Positions 1-5,493 of a stretch of 6,207 nucleotides of DNA are shown here, one piece after another (the first letter of the stretch is position 1; each line of letters opens with the position of its first letter). The position numbers were made by a program, and so were the translations under genes. The notes beneath the pieces are model-generated. The model was not told the origin of the DNA. It was given only the letters and a program-made list of their open reading frames with translations, and did not search any database. Location: positions 1-6,207 of the forward strand of contig DKKP01000103.1 in the NCBI GenBank assembly GCA_002455335.1, read 5' to 3'. The stretch is from Anaerolineales bacterium UBA6663. GTDB lineage: Bacteria; Chloroflexota; Anaerolineae; Anaerolineales; UBA6663.

Positions 1-699
1 CGACGCAGCGGCGGGCGCAGGGCCTTCACCATCGAGGCCTATCAACCGCCGTTGTCGGTCGTGGTCGGCTGGTTGGCGCGCACGCCGGCGCTCGGGGTCA
101 AGCTCTCGCCCGGCGTCGACCTCGCCGAGCTTGAGGCGCTGCAAGCCGAACGCGAGTTCATCTCGGTCGGGGGCGAGCTCAAGGAGTGCGTGTTGTGGTT
201 CGGGCCGCTGGCGACGACGGGTTGGCGCGCCACGCTGCTCGGGCCCGGCGACGAAGTCGTCACCCTGGTCGGGTCGGGGCATGATCGCGACGTGATGGGG
301 GCTGCCGCGCCGTTGGGCCAGGTCGGCACGGTGTTGTATGAGCCCGACCCGGCCGTGATCCGCGCCGGCAAGGTGCGCGCCCTGGCCGAGCAGCTCGGCG
401 CGCGCCTGATCGACCCGACGATCGCGTACCTCACCGCCGATGTGCGCGTGTCTACGCCGTTGGCGCGAGCCTTCGCGATCGACGCCGTCTTCCCGTTCCA
501 GCTCAAACGCCTGCGGCGATATCTGGTCGAGCACGGCATCGGCCGGGTCGTCGTCAAGAAACGCGGGTCGGCGATCACGCCTGAAGAACTGCAACGCCAG
601 CTCAAGCTGAGCGGCGAGGGCCCCGAGGCCATCGTCTTCCTCACCCGCCAGGCCGGTGAGCCGGTGGCCCTCGTCGGCCGGCCGCACCCTGACCTCTGA
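1..699 (+). CDS. Class I SAM-dependent methyltransferase with THUMP-like C-terminal domain (5' partial)
   Basis: The frame is open from base 1 to the TGA at 697-699, giving 232 residues of a protein whose start lies upstream of the window. The first codons read RRSGGRRAFTIEAY and then PPLS, which fits the segment just after the catalytic DPARR-type motif of this methyltransferase family, so the TTG at 52 is not a real start. The segment YEPDPAVIRAG (about residues 113-123) followed by IDPTIAYLT is typical of the family. The C-terminal 70 or so residues (FPFQLKRLRRYL, then GRVVVKKRG, then LQRQLKLSG and the strand AIVFLTR) match the THUMP-like, ferredoxin-like domain seen at the end of these proteins. 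The SAM-binding motifs are not in the window. The substrate is unknown; an RNA or nucleic-acid base is plausible because of the THUMP-like tail, but that is inference. It ends 6 bp from the convergent lipoprotein gene, with no room for a separate terminator. Confidence 0.85.
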   Translation, partial: RRSGGRRAFTIEAYQPPLSVVVGWLARTPALGVKLSPGVDLAELEALQAEREFISVGGELKECVLWFGPLATTGWRATLLGPGDEVVTLVGSGHDRDVMGAAAPLGQVGTVLYEPDPAVIRAGKVRALAEQLGARLIDPTIAYLTADVRVSTPLARAFAIDAVFPFQLKRLRRYLVEHGIGRVVVKKRGSAITPEELQRQLKLSGEGPEAIVFLTRQAGEPVALVGRPHPDL

Positions 700-705
700 G
701 TTTGC

Positions 706-1428
706 TCACTCGACCGCCAGCGGCACGGCCCAATCGCCGATGCCGGAATGCATAACCAGATAGCTATCGTCGGGCGACCACAGGAGGCTGATGTTTTCCC
801 TCGGCATCTGGCTCGTCAGGAGCACGGCCTCGCCGGCCGGCGAGGTCAGCCACAGGTTCCCAAGCCCATCCGCAAGGGCCAGACGCGTCCCGTCGTGAGA
901 CCAGACATGGCGCAGCACATGCTCTGAAGGCCAACTGGCGTATGCAGGGTCCGCAGCGTAACTTGGGTCGGTCAGCGCCCAGGCACCGACCTGCCTCCCG
1001 GTCGACCGCTGCCAGAACCGTCCGACGAAAGCGAAGGGCGTGGAGCGCTCCGGATCAGCCGCGATCACAAAGGCCCAGTCCATGTCGGCGCTCCAGTTCA
1101 CGTCGAGGGCATCGCCGATGAGCGAGTCGACCTGTAGCGTCAGCGGATCGAGTGCCAGGAGCCCGACCGGCAGACCGTCCACCGTGTGGCTCACCGTCGT
1201 GCCCTGTCGGGCAACCAGGTACACCGTTCGGCTGTTCGCGCTCCAACCCGTCATCTTGAGAAAGAGCTGCGGCTGCGTGCTCAGGGCGATATCCTGCCGT
1301 GTCCGCAGGTCGTACAGCCGATAGGTCTTGTTCCCTCGATCCGGCAGGTTGTTCACATACGCGGTGGATGTCTGATCGAGGAACGCCCACCGCTGATCCT
1401 GGGACAGCGTAACGGCCTGGTGGTACAC
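706..1428 (-). CDS. C-terminal open frame of the split propeller lipoprotein (240 aa from a GTG)
   Basis: This is the downstream half of the split gene, shown from the first possible start after the stop, a GTG at 1428-1426. No Shine-Dalgarno sequence precedes that GTG, and the 16 codons between the TAA and it (reading DGQYLFEW, then FSAPNGDG) look like ordinary propeller sequence. Independent translation is therefore doubtful, and the segment is best read as the rest of the upstream gene. It holds about five PD40/TolB-like repeats, with WSANSRTVYLV, WSADMDWAFVI, WSHDGTRLALA and WSPDDSYLVM the clearest, and no signal peptide. It ends in SGIGDWAVPLAVE. An automated annotation would probably call it a separate hypothetical or PD40-domain protein. 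Confidence 0.35.
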   Translation of the reverse strand: MYHQAVTLSQDQRWAFLDQTSTAYVNNLPDRGNKTYRLYDLRTRQDIALSTQPQLFLKMTGWSANSRTVYLVARQGTTVSHTVDGLPVGLLALDPLTLQVDSLIGDALDVNWSADMDWAFVIAADPERSTPFAFVGRFWQRSTGRQVGAWALTDPSYAADPAYASWPSEHVLRHVWSHDGTRLALADGLGNLWLTSPAGEAVLLTSQMPRENISLLWSPDDSYLVMHSGIGDWAVPLAVE

Positions 1429-1476
1429 GCCATCGCCATTGGGCGCGCTAAACCACTCGAACAGGTACTGCCCATC

Positions 1477-2373
1477 TTAGACGTCGTAGTGCCATTGCGA
1501 ATAGCGCGACCAACTCAGGAGGAGGTCGGGAGAGAGCCACTTGAGGATGGTGCCGGAGGCGCCCTGATTGACCGTGAACGTTGTGAGCAGTTGCCCGTTA
1601 AGGTCAAGCAATCCGACCACGGCGGTTCGGTTCTCCACCAGCCGCAGCACGATGGCCAGACGGCTCGCGTCGGGTGACCAGGCCGGAGCCGTGAACGGCG
1701 CCGCTTTGTAGCCCAGGTTCCTGGGCGTCGCATCGTCGATCGACCAGAGATAGGCGGTCTGATCGGCGCCGATGAGCGCCACGGCCGACTCGTCGGGCGC
1801 CCACTCCGCCTGAACCGGGCAACCCGGGCCGGGCCTCACCTCGTTGGACTCGTCAAGGGGCTGATGGATCAGTTCGCCGGTCTCAGCCCTGTGCAGCGCG
1901 GGATGTTCGTCGATGCAGTCGTAGGCGTATGTTCGCCGCGGTGAAAGGACCCGGCGATCGAGGCGGATCGTGTCGATCACATACGACGGGCGCTCGCCGC
2001 CTGAAAACGTGGCGATGATCTCGAATACCCCCAAATCGTCACTCGACTGCCCCAGGCGCAACTGCGACTCATTGAGCCAACCCAAATCAAAGCCCTGTGG
2101 CCTGGCCGTGAGATCCAGCACCGGCACCTCCCAGCCGATAGGCCGGGTTGGCTCGGGTGTCAGGGTGGGCGGCTCAAGATACGCTTTCGTCTCTGTCAGG
2201 GCCACGGCCGTGGACCGTGTGTCTGAGGTCGGCGCGCCGGGGGTTGCTGCGCTGCTCGGCTGTGGGCGCAGGCTGGGCGTGGGCTCGGGCGGTAGTGCGG
2301 CCGGGCGGTTCGCGCTGCATGCGCCGAGGAGCAGAGCCAGCAGCGATGATCCCAGATGACCGTGGAGCTTCAT
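1477..2373 (-). CDS. N-terminal open frame of the split propeller lipoprotein (298 aa)
   Basis: This is the part that would be translated if the TAA at 1477-1479 is real. It starts at ATG (2373-2371), with a GGAGG Shine-Dalgarno (cctcc on the + strand, 2381-2385) 7 nt upstream. Residues 1-19 are a lipoprotein signal: K2, a hydrophobic run LLALLLG and a lipobox L-G-A-C with the lipidated Cys at 19. Residues 20-85 are a low-complexity Pro/Thr/Ser linker, typical of a spacer between membrane and folded domain. Propeller-like repeats begin near residue 90 and recur at 191, 232 and 279. A protein ending at residue 298 would carry less than half of the repeats and is unlikely to fold as a closed propeller. 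The gene is transcribed divergently from the TetR gene and may share its operator. Confidence 0.6.
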   Translation of the reverse strand: MKLHGHLGSSLLALLLGACSANRPAALPPEPTPSLRPQPSSAATPGAPTSDTRSTAVALTETKAYLEPPTLTPEPTRPIGWEVPVLDLTARPQGFDLGWLNESQLRLGQSSDDLGVFEIIATFSGGERPSYVIDTIRLDRRVLSPRRTYAYDCIDEHPALHRAETGELIHQPLDESNEVRPGPGCPVQAEWAPDESAVALIGADQTAYLWSIDDATPRNLGYKAAPFTAPAWSPDASRLAIVLRLVENRTAVVGLLDLNGQLLTTFTVNQGASGTILKWLSPDLLLSWSRYSQWHYDV

Positions 2374-2457
2374 CGCAAAGCCTCCGTCAAAGGTATCCGG
2401 TGATCATACTCGATGGTCGTTACCTGTTATCCCGGGATGGTGGACACATGCTTGCTA

Positions 2458-2466
2458 TGCTATTAT
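2458..2466 (+). promoter_or_regulatory. Extended -10 candidate promoter for the TetR operon
   Basis: TGCTATTAT is an extended -10 element (TG, one base, then TATTAT at 2461-2466). A start near 2473 would fall inside the palindrome and leave a leader of about 29 nt containing the AAGGA Shine-Dalgarno of the TetR gene. A -35-like TGGACA lies at 2441-2446, but the 14-nt spacing is short, so the extended -10 may carry most of the strength. The -10 overlaps the left arm of the operator, which fits autorepression. Confidence 0.4.
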
Positions 2467-2491
2467 CAAACTGTACCGTACAGTTTGATAA
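2462..2491 (-). promoter_or_regulatory. Candidate promoter for the lipoprotein gene, overlapping the operator
   Basis: On the minus strand, TTATCA (2491-2486) and GATAAT (2467-2462) are spaced by 18 nt. They match the sigma-70 -35 and -10 consensus at 4/6 and 5/6. Transcription would start near 2455, leaving a leader of about 80 nt before the ATG at 2373. Both boxes lie in the arms of the palindrome, so repressor binding would block them. A second -10-like box, TATGAT at 2408-2403 (minus strand), would give a shorter leader but lacks a good -35. Predicted by eye only. Confidence 0.35.
2463..2491. promoter_or_regulatory. Perfect 29-bp palindromic operator, probable TetR binding site
   Basis: The left arm TTATCAAACTGTAC (2463-2476) and right arm GTACAGTTTGATAA (2478-2491) are exact reverse complements around a single C at 2477. 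The symmetry stops at 2462/2492. Size and symmetry suit a dimeric TetR-family repressor, and the site lies 10 bp before the TetR start codon. It overlaps candidate promoters on both strands and ends within the AAGGA ribosome binding site. With a 1-nt loop it is unlikely to be a transcription terminator, although the transcript could fold. No second copy of the ACTGTAC core was seen elsewhere in the window. Confidence 0.85.
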
Positions 2492-2501
2492 GGACGCACC
2501 G

Positions 2502-3128
2502 ATGCCCCTCACCCAACGACCCTCACGCAAGCGGACGCTCATCCTGCAGACGGCACAGCGCCTGTTTCGCGACAGAGGCTTCGCCCAGACCTCGATGGAC
2601 CTGGTGACCGCGGAGGCCGGGGTGTCGAAGCAGACTGTGTACGCCCATTTCTCGAGCAAAGACACGTTGTTTGTCGAGGTGCTGCGCGCCTTTCTAGAGG
2701 ACGGCCTGGCCGGACCCTGGCCGTCGATCGCCAAGGACGCCACGCCGGCCGGGCTCGAACGGCAGCTTTGCGCGCTGGGCGCCAGGTTGTCCACCGCGTT
2801 GATGGATCCAGGCTATCTGGCCACGGTGCGCATGGCGATCGCCGAGATGCCGCGCATGCCGCAATTGGGCGAGTTGTTCAGCCAGGCCGTGCCCTATCGG
2901 GTGTTGACGCTCACTGCAGGGCTGTTCAAGGACGCAGCCGCCCGCGGCCTGGTGGCTGTCGCTGACCCGACCCTGGCGGCGCGGCTGTTCATCGGCCCAT
3001 TCGTCGTCACAACGCTGATCGAGGGGCTGCTCAAGCCCAGCGCCAAACCGCGCCGGTTGTCGAAGCGCCAGATCGCGCAGATCGTGCGCATGGTCCTGGG
3101 CGGAATTCAGACAAGCGCCCGGGCGTAA
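2502..3128 (+). CDS. TetR/AcrR family transcriptional regulator
   Basis: This 208-residue protein has the normal TetR length. Residues 10-57 form the TetR_N DNA-binding domain: RTLILQTAQRLFRDRGFAQTS, with the helix-turn-helix around SMDLVTAEAGVSKQTVYAHF and then SSKDTLF. The C-terminal ligand and dimer region (about 80-200), including MAIAEMPRMPQLGELF and DPTLAARLFIGP, resembles the AefR-like TetR_C_7 group; that subgroup call is tentative. ATG 2502 is chosen because AAGGA (2490-2494) lies 7 nt upstream and because the family fold begins just after it. The same frame is open back to 2148, but that part is antisense to the lipoprotein gene and runs through the operator. The gene is first in an operon with the DUF3179 gene 12 bp downstream. 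It is likely an autorepressor at the 2463-2491 palindrome and is divergent from the lipoprotein gene. The inducer cannot be read from sequence. Confidence 0.93.
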   Translation: MPLTQRPSRKRTLILQTAQRLFRDRGFAQTSMDLVTAEAGVSKQTVYAHFSSKDTLFVEVLRAFLEDGLAGPWPSIAKDATPAGLERQLCALGARLSTALMDPGYLATVRMAIAEMPRMPQLGELFSQAVPYRVLTLTAGLFKDAAARGLVAVADPTLAARLFIGPFVVTTLIEGLLKPSAKPRRLSKRQIAQIVRMVLGGIQTSARA

Positions 3129-3140
3129 GGAGCCTGCAGC

Positions 3141-4373
3141 ATGTTGCCTCTCGGTCTCTCTTTTTTTGCCCTGCTATCGCTGTTGATGGGCTTCGGCGGG
3201 ATCTATCTCGCCCTGGTGCCGGGCTTTCCCGTGTCCTGGCTGTACGTGCATGCGAAGACGCGTAAGCTCGTGAACTGGGGCCTGATGGTGGGCGCGATCG
3301 CATGGATCGTCGTTGTCGCTCAGGGCGGCGCGCTGCCGGATCCCGTCAGCCTTGGCGCGATCGGGGTGCTCGGGCTCGGAGTCTTGCTGGCGCATCGTCT
3401 GCATCAGGATGCCGTCTTTCAGGCCCTGACCGATCCGGCCATGGCGCAAGATCCGCTGACGCTCCCGCTCGACCCGGAACACCAGCTGGCGTTGATCGAG
3501 GTCGACGGCGTGACCCGCGCCTATCCGCTCGAGTACGTCATCCATCATCATGTGATCAACGACCACATCGGCCGGCGCCTGATCGCGCTCACATACTGTG
3601 CGATGTGTCGGACGATCATCGCCTTCGACGTCACCGAGATCGGCCCGCTCTACGTCGGATCGTTCAAGGACGCGAACATGATCGTGGCCGATCGCCAGAC
3701 CGGGACCTTCTTCCAGCAGGCGACTTTCGAGTCGCTGATCGGCCCGCTTCATCCGGCTCGACTGACGCTGACGCACTACCAGGTCTTGCCGTGGAGCGCC
3801 GTGCGCCAGCTCCGGCCTATGCCGCAGGTGGTACACGTGACGTCGGCCGACCTGCGCGACTTCGAGCTGCCGATCCCAGGGCTGTGGCGTCGGATCATGG
3901 CGGGCGATGTCACGCCCGGTCTGGCGCGCCGACGCCACGACCCGCGTTTCTCACCGCGAACCCGGGTCATCGCGCTCGCCGGCCGGGGCGGGCAGGTTGT
4001 CGCGATCCCGAAAACCGAGGTCCTCGACGCAGGGGTGGTCGAACTGCCTGCATACGACGTCGTGCTCGTCGCGCACGGTCAGAGCGTCAACGGCTTTCAC
4101 CGCCGGTCTGTCGGCCAGGCCTTGCAGATTGACCCGGCCGGCGCCCTGCACGACGCGCTGAGCGGCACCACGTGGGATCCGCGTGGCAAATACTCGAGCG
4201 GGCCGCGGGCTTCGGACCTCGAGCCGATCGTCTTGTCGGATGAGTTCTGGTTCGCGTGGCGGTTCTTCCACCCCGATGGGCAGGTCATCCGGATCTCGTC
4301 GCTCCCGCCGGTTTCGGATATACCCGAAAAGGGTGCTATCATAGCCGCGCACACCGAGCGAAAGGGACGCTGA
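3141..4373 (+). CDS. Membrane-anchored DUF3179 domain-containing protein
   Basis: This 410-residue protein starts at ATG 3141, with AAGGAG at 3127-3132 overlapping the TetR stop codon. Residues about 4-26, 46-61 and 68-84 are hydrophobic and predict three N-terminal transmembrane helices. The rest matches DUF3179: TRAYPLEYVIHHHVINDHIG (125-144), the cysteine motif TYCAMCRTIIAFD (151-163), ADRQTGTFFQQ (183-193), SGTTWDPRGKY (341-351) and FWFAWRFFHPDG (369-380). Many family members have CPLCGTA-like sequence at the cysteine motif; here it is CAMCRTI, with both Cys (153, 156) kept and Gly replaced by Arg. The family has no established biochemical function. The Cys pair could bind metal or act in redox chemistry, but this is inference. 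The gene lies between the TetR gene and a phosphoribosyltransferase gene whose start codon overlaps its stop, so co-transcription under TetR control is likely. Confidence 0.9.
   Translation: MLPLGLSFFALLSLLMGFGGIYLALVPGFPVSWLYVHAKTRKLVNWGLMVGAIAWIVVVAQGGALPDPVSLGAIGVLGLGVLLAHRLHQDAVFQALTDPAMAQDPLTLPLDPEHQLALIEVDGVTRAYPLEYVIHHHVINDHIGRRLIALTYCAMCRTIIAFDVTEIGPLYVGSFKDANMIVADRQTGTFFQQATFESLIGPLHPARLTLTHYQVLPWSAVRQLRPMPQVVHVTSADLRDFELPIPGLWRRIMAGDVTPGLARRRHDPRFSPRTRVIALAGRGGQVVAIPKTEVLDAGVVELPAYDVVLVAHGQSVNGFHRRSVGQALQIDPAGALHDALSGTTWDPRGKYSSGPRASDLEPIVLSDEFWFAWRFFHPDGQVIRISSLPPVSDIPEKGAIIAAHTERKGR
4334..4342 (+). promoter_or_regulatory. Internal extended -10 candidate for the phosphoribosyltransferase gene
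   Basis: TGCTATCAT (TG, one base, TATCAT at 4337-4342) lies within the last codons of the DUF3179 gene, about 30 nt before the next start codon. It would initiate near 4349 and leave a leader of about 24 nt that includes the AAAGGGA ribosome binding site. No good -35 is visible. The last 20 or so residues of the DUF3179 protein lie beyond its conserved domain, so this DNA may be under weaker coding constraint. Confidence 0.3.
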
Positions 4374-4885
4374 TGCGCCAAGAGATCCTCACCTGGACCC
4401 AGGTCGACCGCCTGATTGACGCGCTGTTGCCGCAGTTCCGCGGCAACTTCGACGCCATGATCATGATCACGCGCGGCGGCCTCGTGCCCGGCGGCATGAT
4501 CTGCGAGGCGCTCGACATCCGCAACGTGCTCACGGCGGCCGTCGACTTCCCGGCCGACCTGGGTACGGCCAAACTCATGGTCTGGCCGACCTTCCTTCAG
4601 TTCCCCGATGATTCGCTGCTCACAGGTCGCCGCGTGCTCGTCGTCGACGACGTCTGGGGCAGCGGGCGTACGATCACGGCCGTCAAGAACCGGGTCGAAG
4701 CCGCCGGAGGCACGCCCGAGTTGTGCGTCCTTCACTACAACCCGCAACGCTCGCTCTTCACAAAGGCCCTGCCGACCTACTACGCGGCCTTCACCGACGC
4801 CTATATCATCTTCCCCTGGGAGATCGATCGCGGCGGCCCCGAGGGCGTCTCGGTCAACCCGGCCGGGCCACTCGAGACGAACTGA
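4373..4885 (+). CDS. Phosphoribosyltransferase family protein (COG2236-like)
   Basis: This 170-residue protein has a type I phosphoribosyltransferase fold. The PRPP-binding signature VLVVDDVWGSGRT spans residues 88-100 (hydrophobic strand, two acidic residues, then the phosphate-binding loop). RGGLVPGGMICEALDI at 34-49 matches the first conserved loop after strand 1. LPTYYAAFTDAYIIFPWE (133-150), ending in FPWE, is typical of COG2236 enzymes, which are annotated as hypoxanthine or xanthine phosphoribosyltransferase-like. It would join a base to PRPP, but the base cannot be assigned from sequence. The start ATG 4373 overlaps the upstream TGA by one base (TGATG), and AAAGGGA (4361-4367) sits 5 nt before it. 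The frame is open upstream to 4256, but that part is out of frame with the DUF3179 gene's conserved end. Translational coupling to the DUF3179 gene is likely. Confidence 0.92.
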   Translation: MRQEILTWTQVDRLIDALLPQFRGNFDAMIMITRGGLVPGGMICEALDIRNVLTAAVDFPADLGTAKLMVWPTFLQFPDDSLLTGRRVLVVDDVWGSGRTITAVKNRVEAAGGTPELCVLHYNPQRSLFTKALPTYYAAFTDAYIIFPWEIDRGGPEGVSVNPAGPLETN

Positions 4886-4890
4886 GCCTT

Positions 4891-4903
4891 CAGGCCAGGC
4901 CTG
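4891..4903. repeat. Short perfect inverted repeat after the phosphoribosyltransferase gene
   Basis: CAGGCC and GGCCTG flank a single A, beginning 6 bp after the stop codon. The loop is too short for a normal hairpin and no T-run follows, so it is not a standard terminator. It may be chance in GC-rich DNA. Confidence 0.4.
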
Positions 4904-4910
4904 CGCTGCT

Positions 4911-4926
4911 GCGCCCCCTCTGGCGC
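4911..4926 (+). terminator. GCGCC/GGCGC hairpin, possible weak terminator
   Basis: GCGCC (4911-4915) pairs with GGCGC (4922-4926) around a 6-nt loop CCCTCT. It is followed by CGTTTC rather than a full U-tract. The stem is only 5 bp but all G-C. Nearly the same element (GCGCC, CCCT loop, GGCGC) occurs at 6133-6146 after ribA. A terminator role is inferred from position, 25 bp after a stop codon. Confidence 0.35.
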
Positions 4927-4987
4927 CGTTTCATCCGTTGCTGCCGGTCCTGAACTTCCAGTGGGCCCACGGCGCGGTCTGCCTGAG

Positions 4988-5017
4988 TTGTTAAGCCTTC
5001 TTATCGAATGTTATAGT
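4988..5017 (+). promoter_or_regulatory. Candidate promoter for the small membrane protein (and ribA)
   Basis: A -35-like TTGTTA (4988-4993) is followed after 18 nt by TATAGT (5012-5017), preceded by TG at 5009-5010 to form an extended -10. Transcription would start near 5024, leaving a leader of about 70 nt. The region is AT-rich compared with the flanking genes, which supports a promoter role. Confidence 0.5.
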
Positions 5018-5045
5018 ACAAAGGCGCCTATTAAGATCAGGTCGC

Positions 5046-5054
5046 TGCTATATT
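5046..5054 (+). promoter_or_regulatory. Second extended -10 candidate upstream of the membrane protein
   Basis: TGCTATATT is an extended -10 element (TATATT at 5049-5054) with no good -35 at 16-18 nt. It would start transcription near 5061, about 33 nt before the ATG. It may be an alternative to, or act with, the box at 5012-5017. Confidence 0.3.
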
Positions 5055-5093
5055 AACCTCCACATTGCCAGGCACTCGAGTAAGGATGGGGTT

Positions 5094-5447
5094 ATGTCAG
5101 CTTCGAGCCTTCGATTGGGGATTGCGCTGCTTGGGGCAGCCACCGGGATTATCCATCTGGTGGTTCTGAACCTGCGCCTGATGAGCGCCGGCTTTGGCTT
5201 CGACATCCCTTTTACGCTCAATGGTTTGGGGTTCCTGGCGCTGAGCGCCGTGACAGTCTGGCGCCCCGGTTTTCTGGCCGGCCGTGAGGCCTTGATCCGT
5301 TGGGGCTTCATCGGCTTCACGGTGGTCACGATCGTGGCCTGGTTCATCCTCGGTGACATGGCCGACGTGCTTGGTTGGGTTACCAAGCTGATCGAAGTGG
5401 CGCTGCTTGTGTTGTTGTTCCTTGAGGGTCGCCGAACGACGGCTTGA
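5094..5447 (+). CDS. Small four-helix integral membrane protein of unknown function
   Basis: This 117-residue protein starts at ATG 5094 with AAGGA (5082-5086) 7 nt upstream. Hydrophobic segments at about 8-27, 38-55, 68-87 and 91-111 predict four transmembrane helices with short loops. Features that may be conserved are IHLVVLNLRLM at the end of helix 1 and LNGLGFLAL in helix 2. I do not recognise a named family; similar four-helix proteins are common as uncharacterised genes in environmental bacteria. It has no cysteine or histidine cluster suggesting an enzyme or metal site (one His, at 21). It lies 46 bp upstream of ribA in the same direction, so co-transcription is likely. A link to riboflavin (for example transport) is possible, but nothing in the sequence shows it, and it does not look like the known riboflavin transporters. 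Confidence 0.8.
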   Translation: MSASSLRLGIALLGAATGIIHLVVLNLRLMSAGFGFDIPFTLNGLGFLALSAVTVWRPGFLAGREALIRWGFIGFTVVTIVAWFILGDMADVLGWVTKLIEVALLVLLFLEGRRTTA

Positions 5448-5493
5448 TCTGTCGTTACCCCTCTTTTCTATCCTTAGCCTCGACGGAGGTGAT

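Larger units (their letters stand above)
706..2373 (-). pseudogene. TolB/PD40-like beta-propeller lipoprotein, interrupted by an in-frame TAA
   Basis: Two open frames, 2373-1477 and 1476-706, lie in the same reading frame and are separated by one TAA codon (tta on the + strand at 1477-1479). Read through, they form 555 codons ending in TGA at 706-708. Both halves carry the same kind of propeller repeat. In the first half these are WAPDESAVALI (residue 191), WSPDASRLAIV (232) and a degenerate KWLSPDLLLSW (279). In the second they are LSQDQRWAFLD (323), GWSANSRTVYLV (376), NWSADMDWAFVI (426), VWSHDGTRLALA (490) and LWSPDDSYLVM (532). The stop therefore falls inside the propeller. The residues around it, HYDV then DGQYLFEW, read as continuous protein, and a single base change such as AAA or TAT/TAC to TAA explains the break. 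It could also be a sequencing error or natural readthrough. The N-terminus is a lipoprotein signal, so the intact product would sit on the outer face of the membrane. Ligand unknown. Confidence 0.8.
4886..5093. other. Non-coding gap between the TetR operon and the membrane protein gene
   Basis: No convincing coding sequence was seen in these 208 bases. The first 100 are GC-rich and hold two small inverted repeats (4891-4903 and 4911-4926). The last 100, from about 4988, turn clearly AT-rich and hold two extended -10 elements. This is the layout expected of a weak operon end followed by the promoter region of the next transcription unit. Confidence 0.6.

Noticed and set aside
42..644. 200-residue minus-strand open frame over the methyltransferase
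   Set aside because: It is a low-complexity Ser/Thr/Pro/Arg translation with no family, antisense to a well-supported gene.
52..699. TTG start for the first gene
   Set aside because: The frame is open to base 1 and the residues before 52 match the methyltransferase family, so the gene begins outside the window.
2463..2491. Palindrome as a transcription terminator or mobile-element end
   Set aside because: It has a 1-nt loop, no T-run, lies between divergent genes, and has no transposase or second copy in the window.
2148..2501. Upstream extension of the TetR frame
   Set aside because: It is antisense to the lipoprotein gene, runs through the operator, and would add 118 residues before a normal TetR N-terminus. 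ATG 2502 has its own ribosome binding site.
3174..4132. Long open frames on the minus strand (3174-3938) and in another plus frame (3302-4132) across the DUF3179 gene
   Set aside because: Their arginine- and proline-rich translations have no recognisable domain. They are shadows of a GC-rich gene.
4886..5093. FMN riboswitch upstream of the ribA cluster
   Set aside because: I could not find the conserved helices or the typical FMN-box sequence; only promoter-like boxes and small inverted repeats are visible.
5407..5493. Longer start for ribA
   Set aside because: It would overlap the membrane protein gene, whereas ATG 5494 has a near-perfect Shine-Dalgarno sequence and fits the family length.
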